Source of the DNA: a virus
DNA length: 41,796 bases
IMG/VR virus record: IMGVR_UViG_3300009436_000001
Span: 1 to 41,796 of that record
Direction: 5' to 3' (one strand)
Shown here: positions 8,890 through 15,939 of the stretch, piece by piece
Layout: the number at the start of each line of letters is the position of its first letter
Position numbering within the stretch: the first letter of the stretch is position 1
Position numbers and translations under genes: made by a program
Notes under the pieces: generated by a model
Seen by the model: only the letters and a program-made list of their open reading frames with translations
What the model was told of the DNA's origin: nothing
The model's database searches: none

Positions 8890-9056
8890 TATAAAATCTC
8901 ATCATTTAAAGTTTGCAACAAAGCATATATATCTTCGTCTACTTCAGGATTAATTTGTGGTAAATCATCCTCTGTTAGCAACCTTAAGAACTTAGCGGGA
9001 GTAGTCGTAGTCTTCTCTTTAATAGTAACATGAGGTTGATAGATTTTTCCAGACAT
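8889..9056 (-). CDS. Small protein with TIKEKT motif (easily missed gene)
   Basis: A 55-residue protein, MSGKIYQPHVTIKEKTTTTP then AKFLRLLTEDDLPQ, exactly filling the space between two genes. Its ATG overlaps the stop of the upstream gene (TAATG) and its own stop overlaps the ATG of the S74 fibre gene in the same way, which is strong evidence that it is translated. Its N-terminal 28 residues resemble those of the upstream 91-residue protein (KYKPLLTIKEKTATEPAVF), so they are paralogues. A small fibre-associated role is likely from context; no family is known to me. Confidence 0.8.
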   Translation of the reverse strand: MSGKIYQPHVTIKEKTTTTPAKFLRLLTEDDLPQINPEVDEDIYALLQTLNDEIL

Positions 9057-9331
9057 TAAGGCACTGTTTTTTCTAATATGAAAAAAGAAGCTAAAGGCGG
9101 ATCAATCGGTGCAGAAGACACTCTTGGTATACCTACATATTGCCCAGGCAATAAAACATTGTCAGTTAAACCTAACTGGTAATCTTCACCATTATATTCA
9201 GCACTTTCAAGTGGTATTACTTTGATTTGGTTGGTAGTGCCAGTTATCTCAGTTGCTAAGGATTGAAAAACAGCTGGTTCAGTTGCAGTTTTTTCTTTAA
9301 TCGTTAATAGTGGTTTATATTTTATTGCCAT
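9056..9331 (-). CDS. Small protein with TIKEKT motif, paralogue of 8889-9056
   Basis: A 91-residue protein starting MAIKYKPLLTIKEKTATEP and ending SFFILEKTVP, with a beta-rich middle containing VLLPGQYVGIPRV. It shares its N-terminal motif with the next, shorter gene. It lies between two fibre genes, suggesting a fibre connector or tip component, but this is inference. The stop TAA overlaps the ATG of the following gene. Confidence 0.75.
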   Translation of the reverse strand: MAIKYKPLLTIKEKTATEPAVFQSLATEITGTTNQIKVIPLESAEYNGEDYQLGLTDNVLLPGQYVGIPRVSSAPIDPPLASFFILEKTVP

Positions 9332-9343
9332 ATATTCAAATAT

Positions 9344-11233
9344 TTAATCGCATTCTACCAATAATAACATACCTAAGGTAGGATCTAAAGGGATATCTGC
9401 TTTTTTTATTATCGGCAAAATAATATTTTTGTTAAATTTCACGGGCTTTTCAAAATTAAAATTGTTATAATCGTATTCAAATATGGTTTCTTTACTATCC
9501 CATCCATATTTGTTTGATGTCCACGTTCCAATAGTTCTTGTTACATCGTATAAGCCAAATCTTTTAGGGAATCTGTAATAATCATCGCTACTAGATTCAT
9601 TGTGAAAATCAGGTATACTAAAAATAAAACCTTTATATTTAGCTGTTGGATTAGGAAAGGGCCATGCGTGATATTTATTTTGATATCCAAAAAGTCCTAT
9701 ATGAAGTGGTGCAATAGGAGAATCAAAGCCTAGATGATCGCTTCCGCTATCCCAGGAAAATAAACGCAAGCCTCCTTCTGATTTGTGAACATCACTCCTA
9801 CCGTGTGAATCAAACCATAATGTACTAAATCCCCTATCATCTGAACTATAACCAGATGGAAACCTAAACTCATAATCACCAACGGCATTATGTCCCTCAT
9901 CGTTTAAATCTGCGCTAGTCCACTTATTTTTAACATTTAATAGTTGCCCACGAATATAATCTCCATAAGCTTTACCTCCTACAGCTACACCTATAAAGCC
10001 TAAAATAGTCCCAAGAATACTTATAGCCTGCACTCCTGCTAAAGCTGCAATTTCTGCTTCTACTTCTGCTTCTAAAGCAACCAAAGCAGTTTCTATTGCA
10101 CTATCTGCTCCTATTCTTTCCGTTTTTTCTTCCGCTAAATTTGTAGGTGTAACATAATCGTCAAGTAGTGGCGCACTACCACCAGAGGCAATACTAACTA
10201 TACCTAAACTGTTACATTTTAATATACCACCTAAAAGACCTGCTATAGTAGATAACGCTTGAGCCTCTGGAAGATTAACATTTGGACGTTGTAAAATATA
10301 GGTTGCATCTGCTAACGCATAATTTGGAAGAGCAACCTCAGTAGGAATATTATTTGGTCCTCCTTTCCAATATTTGCCTGTAGTTAAATTCGACATGTTA
10401 GCAACAGGTAATCTTTCTACTCTTGAAAGTAGTTTTGCAACATCTTGTCCCTCTTGTATTAATTCTGGTCTAATAAGTGCAATTTGCATGTTTGCTATGG
10501 GAGCAGCTACCTCTACATAATCTTTTCCAGCTATAGCAGTTGATAAAGTACCAGTGGCATTATTAACTGTATTTTTTAAAAGACCTGTCTGTAAATTTCC
10601 AAGAGACTGCGCCTTGGTAAAAGTATATGTTGTTCCAAGACCATATACTTGCTTTAATGCTTCTGGAATAAGATACATTTTGGGGTTTTCCCAATTAAAT
10701 TCTACAACAGAAGCTCCGACAATAAAATTAGCATTGTCAAACCGCTTCATTATTTGCGCTGCTCTAACTTGCGTCATCGCTAAGGATGAAGAGATGTCAG
10801 TTCCTGTCGGATTACCAAATGTATCATATTTAGTAGCATATATTTGAGGTAAGAACGGACCAGACATTACCCAGTCAAAAGGGGATAAATAATCAAATGT
10901 AGGGTTTGGAATCCTAAAATCGCCTATAATTGAACTTATAGGGTTTGGAAATACTGCCTCTGCTAAAGGTGGTAAATTTATAATACCTATATGTAATTGC
11001 TCTACAGGTTGATTATCATAATCACCTATCCATATTCGGTTATGGTCTAGTTTTTTTAATTCTTCAAAATTCCCTATTTGTCTTTTTAGATCAATTATAT
11101 CTTGTCGTACGTCAATTAGAATAGGCGAGACAAAAGACCTCCCGTCTTTATCACCAAGTAAAGTATAACCTCTATCTATCGGTAATTTACCAGTTACAGG
11201 CGAGATAAAATTATATAAACGATCGTATTTCAT
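9344..11233 (-). CDS. Large tail fibre / receptor-binding-type protein
   Basis: A 629-residue protein. The N-terminal 70 residues (FISPVTGKLPIDRGYTLLGD, then DLKRQIGNFEELKKLDHNR and IWIGDYDNQPVE) look like a particle-attachment head with a short coiled coil, followed by an Ala/Thr/Gly-rich shaft (about 150-360). A coiled coil with repeated Ala-Glu (about 370-400) leads into a strongly hydrophobic segment at 402-420 (AISILGTILGFIGVAVGGK), and the C-terminal 200 residues are aromatic-rich beta structure (WFDSHGRSDVHKSEGGLRL). A buried hydrophobic helix in a fibre is unusual. Its ATG overlaps the patatin stop (ATGA), so the two are co-translated. Confidence 0.7.
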   Translation of the reverse strand: MKYDRLYNFISPVTGKLPIDRGYTLLGDKDGRSFVSPILIDVRQDIIDLKRQIGNFEELKKLDHNRIWIGDYDNQPVEQLHIGIINLPPLAEAVFPNPISSIIGDFRIPNPTFDYLSPFDWVMSGPFLPQIYATKYDTFGNPTGTDISSSLAMTQVRAAQIMKRFDNANFIVGASVVEFNWENPKMYLIPEALKQVYGLGTTYTFTKAQSLGNLQTGLLKNTVNNATGTLSTAIAGKDYVEVAAPIANMQIALIRPELIQEGQDVAKLLSRVERLPVANMSNLTTGKYWKGGPNNIPTEVALPNYALADATYILQRPNVNLPEAQALSTIAGLLGGILKCNSLGIVSIASGGSAPLLDDYVTPTNLAEEKTERIGADSAIETALVALEAEVEAEIAALAGVQAISILGTILGFIGVAVGGKAYGDYIRGQLLNVKNKWTSADLNDEGHNAVGDYEFRFPSGYSSDDRGFSTLWFDSHGRSDVHKSEGGLRLFSWDSGSDHLGFDSPIAPLHIGLFGYQNKYHAWPFPNPTAKYKGFIFSIPDFHNESSSDDYYRFPKRFGLYDVTRTIGTWTSNKYGWDSKETIFEYDYNNFNFEKPVKFNKNIILPIIKKADIPLDPTLGMLLLVECD

Positions 11234-12294
11234 GCCGTTAAGTGTGTTAATATACTTGAGATTTTATCACTTTCGTTTGAATAATGAGTATCAATTAAAT
11301 CAGCTAGCTGACTAAACCAAGCAGGCGTGCTGTTATCAAGTTCATTAGGAAAATCTTGAGGAAATTTAGGTTGAAACTTATAAAAATATAAATCTATAGC
11401 GGATCTGTTAGTTAAAAGTGTAGTTCTATTAGATAAATAATCAAGATAATATCTTATATACTCTTCACCTCCTGTCATAGCAACATTCATTAAACCAAAT
11501 AATCTAACTGCTGCATTAGATATCCCTGTTTCAGATCCGCTACCGTCAAAACTCATATTACCTATACCACAACCAACATCTACTATAACTATTCTTGTGC
11601 TATGCGGTTTAACTGTTAAACCAATATTAATTGCTGCCAAAATTGCATCATTGGCATATATTCCTCCATCACTATAAATATGTCCGTTAAAACTATAAGC
11701 AGGAAGATAAATAGGAGCAGCCGACGTAGCTCGTGCAACATCCACTATTTTTGCAGTATTTCCTATAAAATAAGCTGGGTCATTGAAATTAGAAAAAACA
11801 ACATACCTTTTCATGTCTTCTTCATATGCAGGAATAACAACTGGAGTTTTTAAATTTGCTAAGGTATTTGTACCAAAATTATCAACAAGAACTTGATGCA
11901 ATATATTACTTCCATAATTTGAATCTTCATAAGCAGATTTATAAAAAGGATCATCAGTAGCTATCAGTGCTAATTTTTGTGCAACATTAGGTCTATTTGA
12001 GTCTTCACTTGCATTATGACTACCAGATGCTACGTCTGCCGCTGTCCTGATAGTAAATGCTCTTTTCACATCATTTAAAAAAACGCTTTCCATTTCATCT
12101 TGAGTTTTGCCAAAAGAATAACCAGAAGCAAGTAACGCACCAATAGATGTGCCACACATAACATCAGGGTATTTCCAGAAATCAGCTTGCGGTATTCCCC
12201 ATTGATGCAAGAACTTTTGCATAAAACGATTAGAGCCATAGCCCTTAGCACCACCGCCAGGAAAACTGAATATTCGGATTGTGTTATTGTCCAT
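11230..12294 (-). CDS. Patatin-like phospholipase
   Basis: A 354-residue protein with a complete patatin active site. The oxyanion-hole loop is GGGAKG at residues 13-18, the nucleophile elbow is GTSIG at 48-52 (Ser50), the ATSAAPIYLPAY motif is at 189-200, and the catalytic Asp is in DGG at 209-211. Patatins hydrolyse acyl esters of membrane phospholipids. No signal peptide is visible, so it would be cytoplasmic, virion-borne or released on lysis. It lies between the terminase large subunit and a fibre gene in the late operon, with its stop overlapping the fibre ATG. Patatins also occur in prophages of intracellular bacteria such as Wolbachia phage WO; a role in membrane damage or host-cell exit is inference. 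Confidence 0.88.
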   Translation of the reverse strand: MDNNTIRIFSFPGGGAKGYGSNRFMQKFLHQWGIPQADFWKYPDVMCGTSIGALLASGYSFGKTQDEMESVFLNDVKRAFTIRTAADVASGSHNASEDSNRPNVAQKLALIATDDPFYKSAYEDSNYGSNILHQVLVDNFGTNTLANLKTPVVIPAYEEDMKRYVVFSNFNDPAYFIGNTAKIVDVARATSAAPIYLPAYSFNGHIYSDGGIYANDAILAAINIGLTVKPHSTRIVIVDVGCGIGNMSFDGSGSETGISNAAVRLFGLMNVAMTGGEEYIRYYLDYLSNRTTLLTNRSAIDLYFYKFQPKFPQDFPNELDNSTPAWFSQLADLIDTHYSNESDKISSILTHLTA

Positions 12295-12312
12295 TTAAAA
12301 AACAAATATTAA

Positions 12313-13566
12313 TTATACCCAAGAAACATTACTTAATTTATTATCATATTTCTCTTCAACATAATATCTGTTTTTCATGCAATCCTCAAGACTATATCGC
12401 CAAGAATCCACAAGATGGTTGTTTTTATCCTCAATCTTATCCTTAATCTGACCGCTACGTTTGTCAACTTCGTATTTAAGATTATAAATTTCTTTCAAAA
12501 ACTCATTGCAACGAGGATGTACATAACATTTTTTAAAAGTCTTGATATATGTAATTCCAGCTTCAACTGACCCAGCACCTTTTATAGTAGGTTTAACAGG
12601 ATATCCTAAATCTGTCATTAATTTTATATTATCAGGTCTTGCACTATCGGCAATTATTACATATTTCCCATTTTTCTTATAATCCTTAAGTGTTTTTTCC
12701 AGTTCTTCACCTAAGTAATTTGCTGTAACATGTGTTCTTTTAAATTCGTGAGTAACATATATATTATCATCATGTAAATAACATCTGATACCTGCGGAGG
12801 CATCAGTATAACCAAAATCCAAACCATAATAAGGGTGTATTCCTTGAGGTTCTTCAAATTCCTGTACTACAAAGAAATCTTTTTTAAATACGTGATAATT
12901 GCTGTTTCTTAAACATTCACCACCATATACGTGCAGATATGTTTCAAAATCATTTTCTCGCATTTTAATGATTTTTGCAATGGCATCTGTATTTAAATGA
13001 GGGTTATTATACCAATTTAACTGTTTAATAAATAACTCTTCCCCATAATTTCCTTTATTTAAAATAAATTGTTGGTATAAATAATCAGTTTCATTTTCAG
13101 GATTCATAGTTACCCACAGTTCACAACCCTGTTCTCTAAGAGTAGCGTCTACTATATCCCAAGCGTATTTACTAATAAAAGACCCTTCTTCCAACCACAA
13201 GATACCGATGTTTTCTACAGATTTTATTCCCTTAACCCTATGATCTCTTATACCTTTAAATAAAATTTCTACACCACTTGCTTTATTAACAATATAATCG
13301 TTTGTTATGTGAAAAAAATTCCGATACTCTTCAACATCATTAATTACTCTACAATATAAAGCGTGCACACTGTCTTTTATGTCTTCTAATACTTCTCTCG
13401 CAGCTACTATTCTTGAAGTCATGTTAAAAGACAATCTAAGTTGTGCTAACACTGTACTAGTAGACTTCATTGACATTCTACCACCATGTAAAACTTTATA
13501 AGGACGTGGTTTATATAAATTAGAAGCCCAAGGCTCAATATTATAAATATCAAATTTATTCTTCAT
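12313..13566 (-). CDS. Terminase large subunit (Terminase_3 type)
   Basis: A 417-residue packaging motor. The ATPase domain has a Walker A variant HGGRMSMKST at residues 27-36 and a Walker B ILWLEE at 122-127. The nuclease domain has the expected acidic residues at YYGLDFGYTD (Asp250), IIADSAR (Asp307) and NHLVDSWRYSLE (Asp387), as in PBSX/P22-like terminases. It cuts and pumps DNA through the portal. Its start overlaps the small-subunit stop by 11 bases. The length is normal and all key residues are present. Packaging by a headful mechanism would fit the circular permutation implied by the window ends. Confidence 0.92.
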   Translation of the reverse strand: MKNKFDIYNIEPWASNLYKPRPYKVLHGGRMSMKSTSTVLAQLRLSFNMTSRIVAAREVLEDIKDSVHALYCRVINDVEEYRNFFHITNDYIVNKASGVEILFKGIRDHRVKGIKSVENIGILWLEEGSFISKYAWDIVDATLREQGCELWVTMNPENETDYLYQQFILNKGNYGEELFIKQLNWYNNPHLNTDAIAKIIKMRENDFETYLHVYGGECLRNSNYHVFKKDFFVVQEFEEPQGIHPYYGLDFGYTDASAGIRCYLHDDNIYVTHEFKRTHVTANYLGEELEKTLKDYKKNGKYVIIADSARPDNIKLMTDLGYPVKPTIKGAGSVEAGITYIKTFKKCYVHPRCNEFLKEIYNLKYEVDKRSGQIKDKIEDKNNHLVDSWRYSLEDCMKNRYYVEEKYDNKLSNVSWV

Positions 13567-14206
13567 TACTAACGTTATTATCTATTTTTATAGACATAAT
13601 TTTTTTGTAATATTTATCCATTAATTCGTCTTCATAGTTACCATCACCGCTTACAATTTTTAATGGTTTTTCTAAAAACTCTTGTGTTATTGTTATTTGA
13701 GATTGATCATTTTGTCTGTACTTCATACTATTATCCATGAAGTATTGTAACATTTTAGTATCATTATTTCTAATATGTTCTACTAATTTAGATGTAGCTT
13801 CTGCCATAAATTCGTGCTTACCGCATTCGTAAGCTTCTTTAAGTTCTGGTAATTTTTCTTCTCTTTTTAGATATGTTGCAAGAGACATGTTGAATCGTCT
13901 AGCTATTTGCTCTTTAGTCATACAAATAGCCATATCTTTTACTTTTGCAATATTCTGATCCGTAAATTCTACTTCCTGCATACAAGATAGTTCTTTTTTC
14001 TTTATCTTTTGAGATATTTTATCACGCAGTCTTGCATTTTCTTTTGTCAACTTTTCAAATTCTTTCTGTTGGCTTTTAAGAACTGAGGATACTTTAACTT
14101 TAGAATTTAATAATTTTTCCAATTTATCCTGTAAAGCTTTAATTTCCAATTGTTGTTTTTTGATAGCACCTTGTAATTGTGTTATTTCAAAAGAAATATT
14201 AAGCAT
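13556..14206 (-). CDS. Terminase small subunit
   Basis: A 216-residue protein with an N-terminal coiled coil (about 10-80, repeated Lys/Gln/Leu heptads), then a helix-turn-helix-like segment (MTKEQIARRFNMSLATYLKR, residues about 95-114), and a helical C-terminal part ending KIMSIKIDNNVSNEE. This order fits a small terminase that recognises packaging DNA and recruits the large subunit, which is the next gene with an 11-base overlap. The long N-terminal coiled coil is more than most small terminases have. A second in-frame ATG is only two codons away, but the first is used here. Confidence 0.75.
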   Translation of the reverse strand: MLNISFEITQLQGAIKKQQLEIKALQDKLEKLLNSKVKVSSVLKSQQKEFEKLTKENARLRDKISQKIKKKELSCMQEVEFTDQNIAKVKDMAICMTKEQIARRFNMSLATYLKREEKLPELKEAYECGKHEFMAEATSKLVEHIRNNDTKMLQYFMDNSMKYRQNDQSQITITQEFLEKPLKIVSGDGNYEDELMDKYYKKIMSIKIDNNVSNEE

Positions 14207-14225
14207 TCATTTCATTCATTCAAAA

Positions 14226-14510
14226 TCATTTATATAGTCTATTAAATCTTGAATATTTACCTGCTAACCCAACACAACCGATATAGCCATTTTGCCTTAT
14301 TTCGTTAAGATATTCAATTTGATTTTTATATTTGAGTTTTATTTGTTTTAATTTAAATTTCTCAAAAGCATCGTCGTTAATAATAAAAATACGTCTATCT
14401 ACAGTGGAATTAATCCTATCCCACTCATCATAGACTTTTTTAAATTTGATATCATCAGGATTTTTATAACTGTTGATATGTGATTGAGATAGGTTTATTT
14501 TACTTGTCAT
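14226..14510 (-). CDS. Hypothetical protein ahead of the terminase genes
   Basis: A 94-residue basic protein (MTSKINLSQSHINSYKNPDD at the N-terminus, KYSRFNRLYK at the C-terminus). Its start overlaps the end of the small GTG-start gene at 14500-14670 by 11 bases, and its stop lies 19 bases from the small terminase start. It is the second gene after the late promoter. No family is recognised; a packaging accessory or DNA-binding role would suit its charge and place. Confidence 0.65.
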   Translation of the reverse strand: MTSKINLSQSHINSYKNPDDIKFKKVYDEWDRINSTVDRRIFIINDDAFEKFKLKQIKLKYKNQIEYLNEIRQNGYIGCVGLAGKYSRFNRLYK

Positions 14511-14670
14511 TTATTGACTCAATTCCTGTAAATCTTTTTAATTTAAGTATTTCAAGTTCCAAATCACGATTCTTTTTAGATACCGCATCAACACACCTAG
14601 CAAGTTCTTTTATTCTTTCTACTAAAGTTTTAGTATTAAGTGTTGGTGAGTTATTTAAAATAGTTTGCAC
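14500..14670 (-). CDS. First gene of the late operon, small coiled-coil protein (GTG start)
   Basis: A 56-residue reading frame with a GTG start, MQTILNNSPTLNTKTLVER then IKELARCVDAVSKKNRDLEL and EILKLKRFTGIESINDK. The protein is a single amphipathic helix or coiled coil after residue 13. It is supported by position: it starts 25 bases after the minus-10 box of the strong leftward promoter and its stop overlaps the ATG of the next gene by 11 bases, the same overlap seen elsewhere in this operon. The ribosome binding site (GAAG) is weak. Function unknown. Confidence 0.65.
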   Translation of the reverse strand: MQTILNNSPTLNTKTLVERIKELARCVDAVSKKNRDLELEILKLKRFTGIESINDK

Positions 14671-14694
14671 ATGTTACTTCATTAATTTTTCAAC

Positions 14695-14723
14695 ACTATA
14701 TCATAAATTAACTCAATTGTCAA
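14695..14723 (-). promoter_or_regulatory. Strong leftward sigma70-type promoter for the late operon
   Basis: On the minus strand TTGACA (14718-14723) is followed after exactly 17 bases by TATAGT (14695-14700). It stands upstream of the terminase genes and of the long late operon. A 7-bp dyad (14725-14743) adjoins its minus-35 box. Confidence 0.8.
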
Positions 14724-14724
14724 A

Positions 14725-14743
14725 TTTAGTACCAAATACTAAA
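14725..14743. promoter_or_regulatory. Dyad next to the late promoter, possible operator or activator site
   Basis: TTTAGTA, five bases, TACTAAA: a perfect 7-bp inverted repeat immediately upstream of the minus-35 hexamer of the late promoter. The position suits an activator or a repressor dimer. No candidate regulator was identified among the small proteins. Confidence 0.5.
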
Positions 14744-14745
14744 TA

Positions 14746-14842
14746 AACGATTTTAACCTATGTTTTACGCTTGTTTTATAGTTTAATGGGTGTTTCCCTA
14801 TAAATTATAAATATAAGCGTAAAACATACGTTAAAATTCGTT
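14746..14842. other. Long imperfect hairpin between early leftward genes and late promoter
   Basis: Two arms of about 25 bases (14746-14770 and 14817-14842) pair almost perfectly (ending TATGTTTTACGC / GCGTAAAACATA), with one bulge and one mismatch, around a 46-base loop. The loop holds a second inverted repeat TTTATAG (14775-14781) / CTATAAA (14798-14804). The distal arm touches the stop codon of the gene ending at 14841. A transcription terminator for the leftward early genes, a structured RNA or a protein-binding site are all possible; a clear T-run after the stem is lacking. Confidence 0.7.
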
Positions 14843-15029
14843 ATTCGGTAATTTTGTTGTCTATAAACTCATCTTTGTTAAGTAATGAAACCTTATAACT
14901 AAATTCATTTAGTTTATCAACATACACTAAAGCACCTTTTTTTGTGTATTTGTTCCATTCCCTTATTCGTAAAGCTCCGTTAGGGTGTATTTTTCTAACG
15001 TTTTTGATGTTCTTAATATCTATTTGCAT
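14841..15029 (-). CDS. Small leftward early protein
   Basis: A 62-residue basic protein (MQIDIKNIKNVRKIHPNGAL, then WNKYTKKGALVYVDKLNEF). The frame is open to a TTG at 15044, but the ATG at 15029 follows closely after the stop of the previous gene (15034) and is the more usual start. It is the second of two leftward genes from the promoter at 15269-15296 and ends in the base of the long hairpin. Function unknown; a DNA-binding role is possible from charge. Confidence 0.6.
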   Translation of the reverse strand: MQIDIKNIKNVRKIHPNGALRIREWNKYTKKGALVYVDKLNEFSYKVSLLNKDEFIDNKITE

Positions 15030-15033
15030 ATAT

Positions 15034-15240
15034 TTATATACCAATACTTACTTGATTAACTTTTAAATCTAATTCTTTAGCAACATAATTAATATGTTTT
15101 GTAGTAGTATGACGACTACAACAATCTAAAACCCACAAAACACATCTTTTATAATCAATCACTGCTACCCTATTTCCATAAGAATAAACAAAACTATCAA
15201 CATAACCTAAATTTTTAGTGTATTTATTAAACTTTCTCAT
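15034..15240 (-). CDS. Small leftward early protein with S-x-T-T-x-H motif
   Basis: A 68-residue protein, MRKFNKYTKNLGYVDSFVYS, with a central block SYGNRVAVIDYKRCVLWVLD and then CCSRHTTTKHINYVAKEL. The Ser, Thr-Thr, His-Ile pattern resembles small phage proteins of unknown function that carry an S-x-T-T-x-x-H-I motif. The start is preceded by a TGAGG ribosome binding site and a near-consensus promoter. It is the first leftward gene from the control region, so it is expected early and could be regulatory. Confidence 0.7.
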   Translation of the reverse strand: MRKFNKYTKNLGYVDSFVYSYGNRVAVIDYKRCVLWVLDCCSRHTTTKHINYVAKELDLKVNQVSIGI

Positions 15241-15268
15241 AAAATCCTCATTAATTGTTTGTAATTTC

Positions 15269-15296
15269 AGTATAACAGTGAATTTATTTCTGTCAA
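15269..15296 (-). promoter_or_regulatory. Leftward early promoter
   Basis: Minus strand TTGACA (15291-15296), 16-base spacer, TATACT (15269-15274), located about 29 bases ahead of the gene starting at 15240. Confidence 0.75.
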
Positions 15297-15469
15297 TATT
15301 TATTTTATTAAATTTTTAAAATAAATAAAACCTGCGAAAATCAATAACTTACTATTACAAAAAGGGCGTTTGATGTACAGACCTAAAAATAAAAGAAAAT
15401 AGCTGTTGATTAATAAATTCAATTATGATTTAATACCGAAATCAAATTAATAAAAAGTTACCTACAAAG

Positions 15470-15478
15470 TTATACACA
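15470..15478 (+). promoter_or_regulatory. DnaA box (TTATACACA)
   Basis: A perfect match to the bacterial DnaA-box consensus TTATNCACA, 13 bases ahead of the iteron array. A single 9-mer can occur by chance in AT-rich DNA, but the setting supports function. Confidence 0.55.
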
Positions 15479-15490
15479 TACTCAACATTG

Positions 15491-15517
15491 GTGAGTAAGG
15501 TGAGTAAGGTGAGTATC
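15491..15517. repeat. Three tandem 9-base iterons (GTGAGTAAG type)
   Basis: Two exact GTGAGTAAG units (15491-15499, 15500-15508) and a third, GTGAGTATC (15509-15517). Further GTGAGTA copies lie at 15729, 15760, 15790 and 15808 and inverted copies (TACTCAC) at 15529 and 15660. The pattern suits cooperative binding of a replication initiator or regulator. Confidence 0.75.
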
Positions 15518-15659
15518 TAAAAACCACATACTCACACCCCTTCAACAGCAGTTTTCATAAAACATTCCAACATTCTTGTTAGTAAGGTGATAAACTTTTC
15601 TCCTGCGTATGTGTATAGAATATAATTTTCTTTTTAAAATTTTCTCTATACGTATATTA

Positions 15660-15814
15660 TACTCACTATCCTCACCTTACTCTCTTCTATATACATATAA
15701 GGTAATAAATAAAAGGTTTTTAAGGGGTGTGAGTATCTATAAAAATTACCTATTTTTAGGTGAGTATCTATAAAAATAGCTATTTTTAGGTGAGTAAGGT
15801 GAGGATAGTGAGTA
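15660..15814. repeat. 23-bp perfect inverted repeat (15660-15682 and 15792-15814)
   Basis: The arm TACTCACTATCCTCACCTTA (first 20 of 23 bases) at 15660 is repeated as its exact reverse complement at 15792-15814, 109 bases apart. Both arms are built from the GTGAGTA/AGGTGAG iteron motif. A looped DNA-protein complex or cruciform is possible. Confidence 0.85.
15729..15789. repeat. Tandem 31/30-base repeat with 18-bp palindrome
   Basis: Two units (15729-15759 and 15760-15789), each starting GTGAGTATCTATAAAAAT and ending CTATTTTTAG. The second unit contains a perfect 18-bp palindrome TAAAAATAGCTATTTTTA (15771-15788); in the first unit it is broken by base changes. Confidence 0.8.
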
Positions 15815-15840
15815 TCTTTTAAAAATAAATTTTATAAAAA

Positions 15841-15894
15841 ACATAAAAAACATAAAAAACATAAAAAACATAAAAAACATAAAAAACATAAAAA
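15841..15894. repeat. Six tandem copies of ACATAAAAA
   Basis: Six exact 9-base units in a row, preceded by a partial unit. Strand asymmetry (nearly all A on the plus strand) and position next to iterons suit an unwinding element; it also lies just upstream of the rightward early promoter. Confidence 0.9.
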
Positions 15895-15910
15895 TAATTA
15901 TAATTATCTA

Positions 15911-15939
15911 TTGACAACATAATTATTTACTGATAATAT
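15911..15939 (+). promoter_or_regulatory. Rightward early promoter
   Basis: TTGACA (15911-15916), 17-base spacer, TAATAT (15934-15939), ahead of all rightward genes. It should drive the early and replication genes. Confidence 0.8.

Noticed and set aside
12075-12305. 76-codon minus-strand frame overlapping the patatin start
   Set aside because: It is a shadow in another frame of the well-supported patatin gene.
14480-14746. 88-codon plus-strand frame
   Set aside because: It runs against the late operon and overlaps its promoter; the opposite-strand GTG frame fits overlaps and promoter better.
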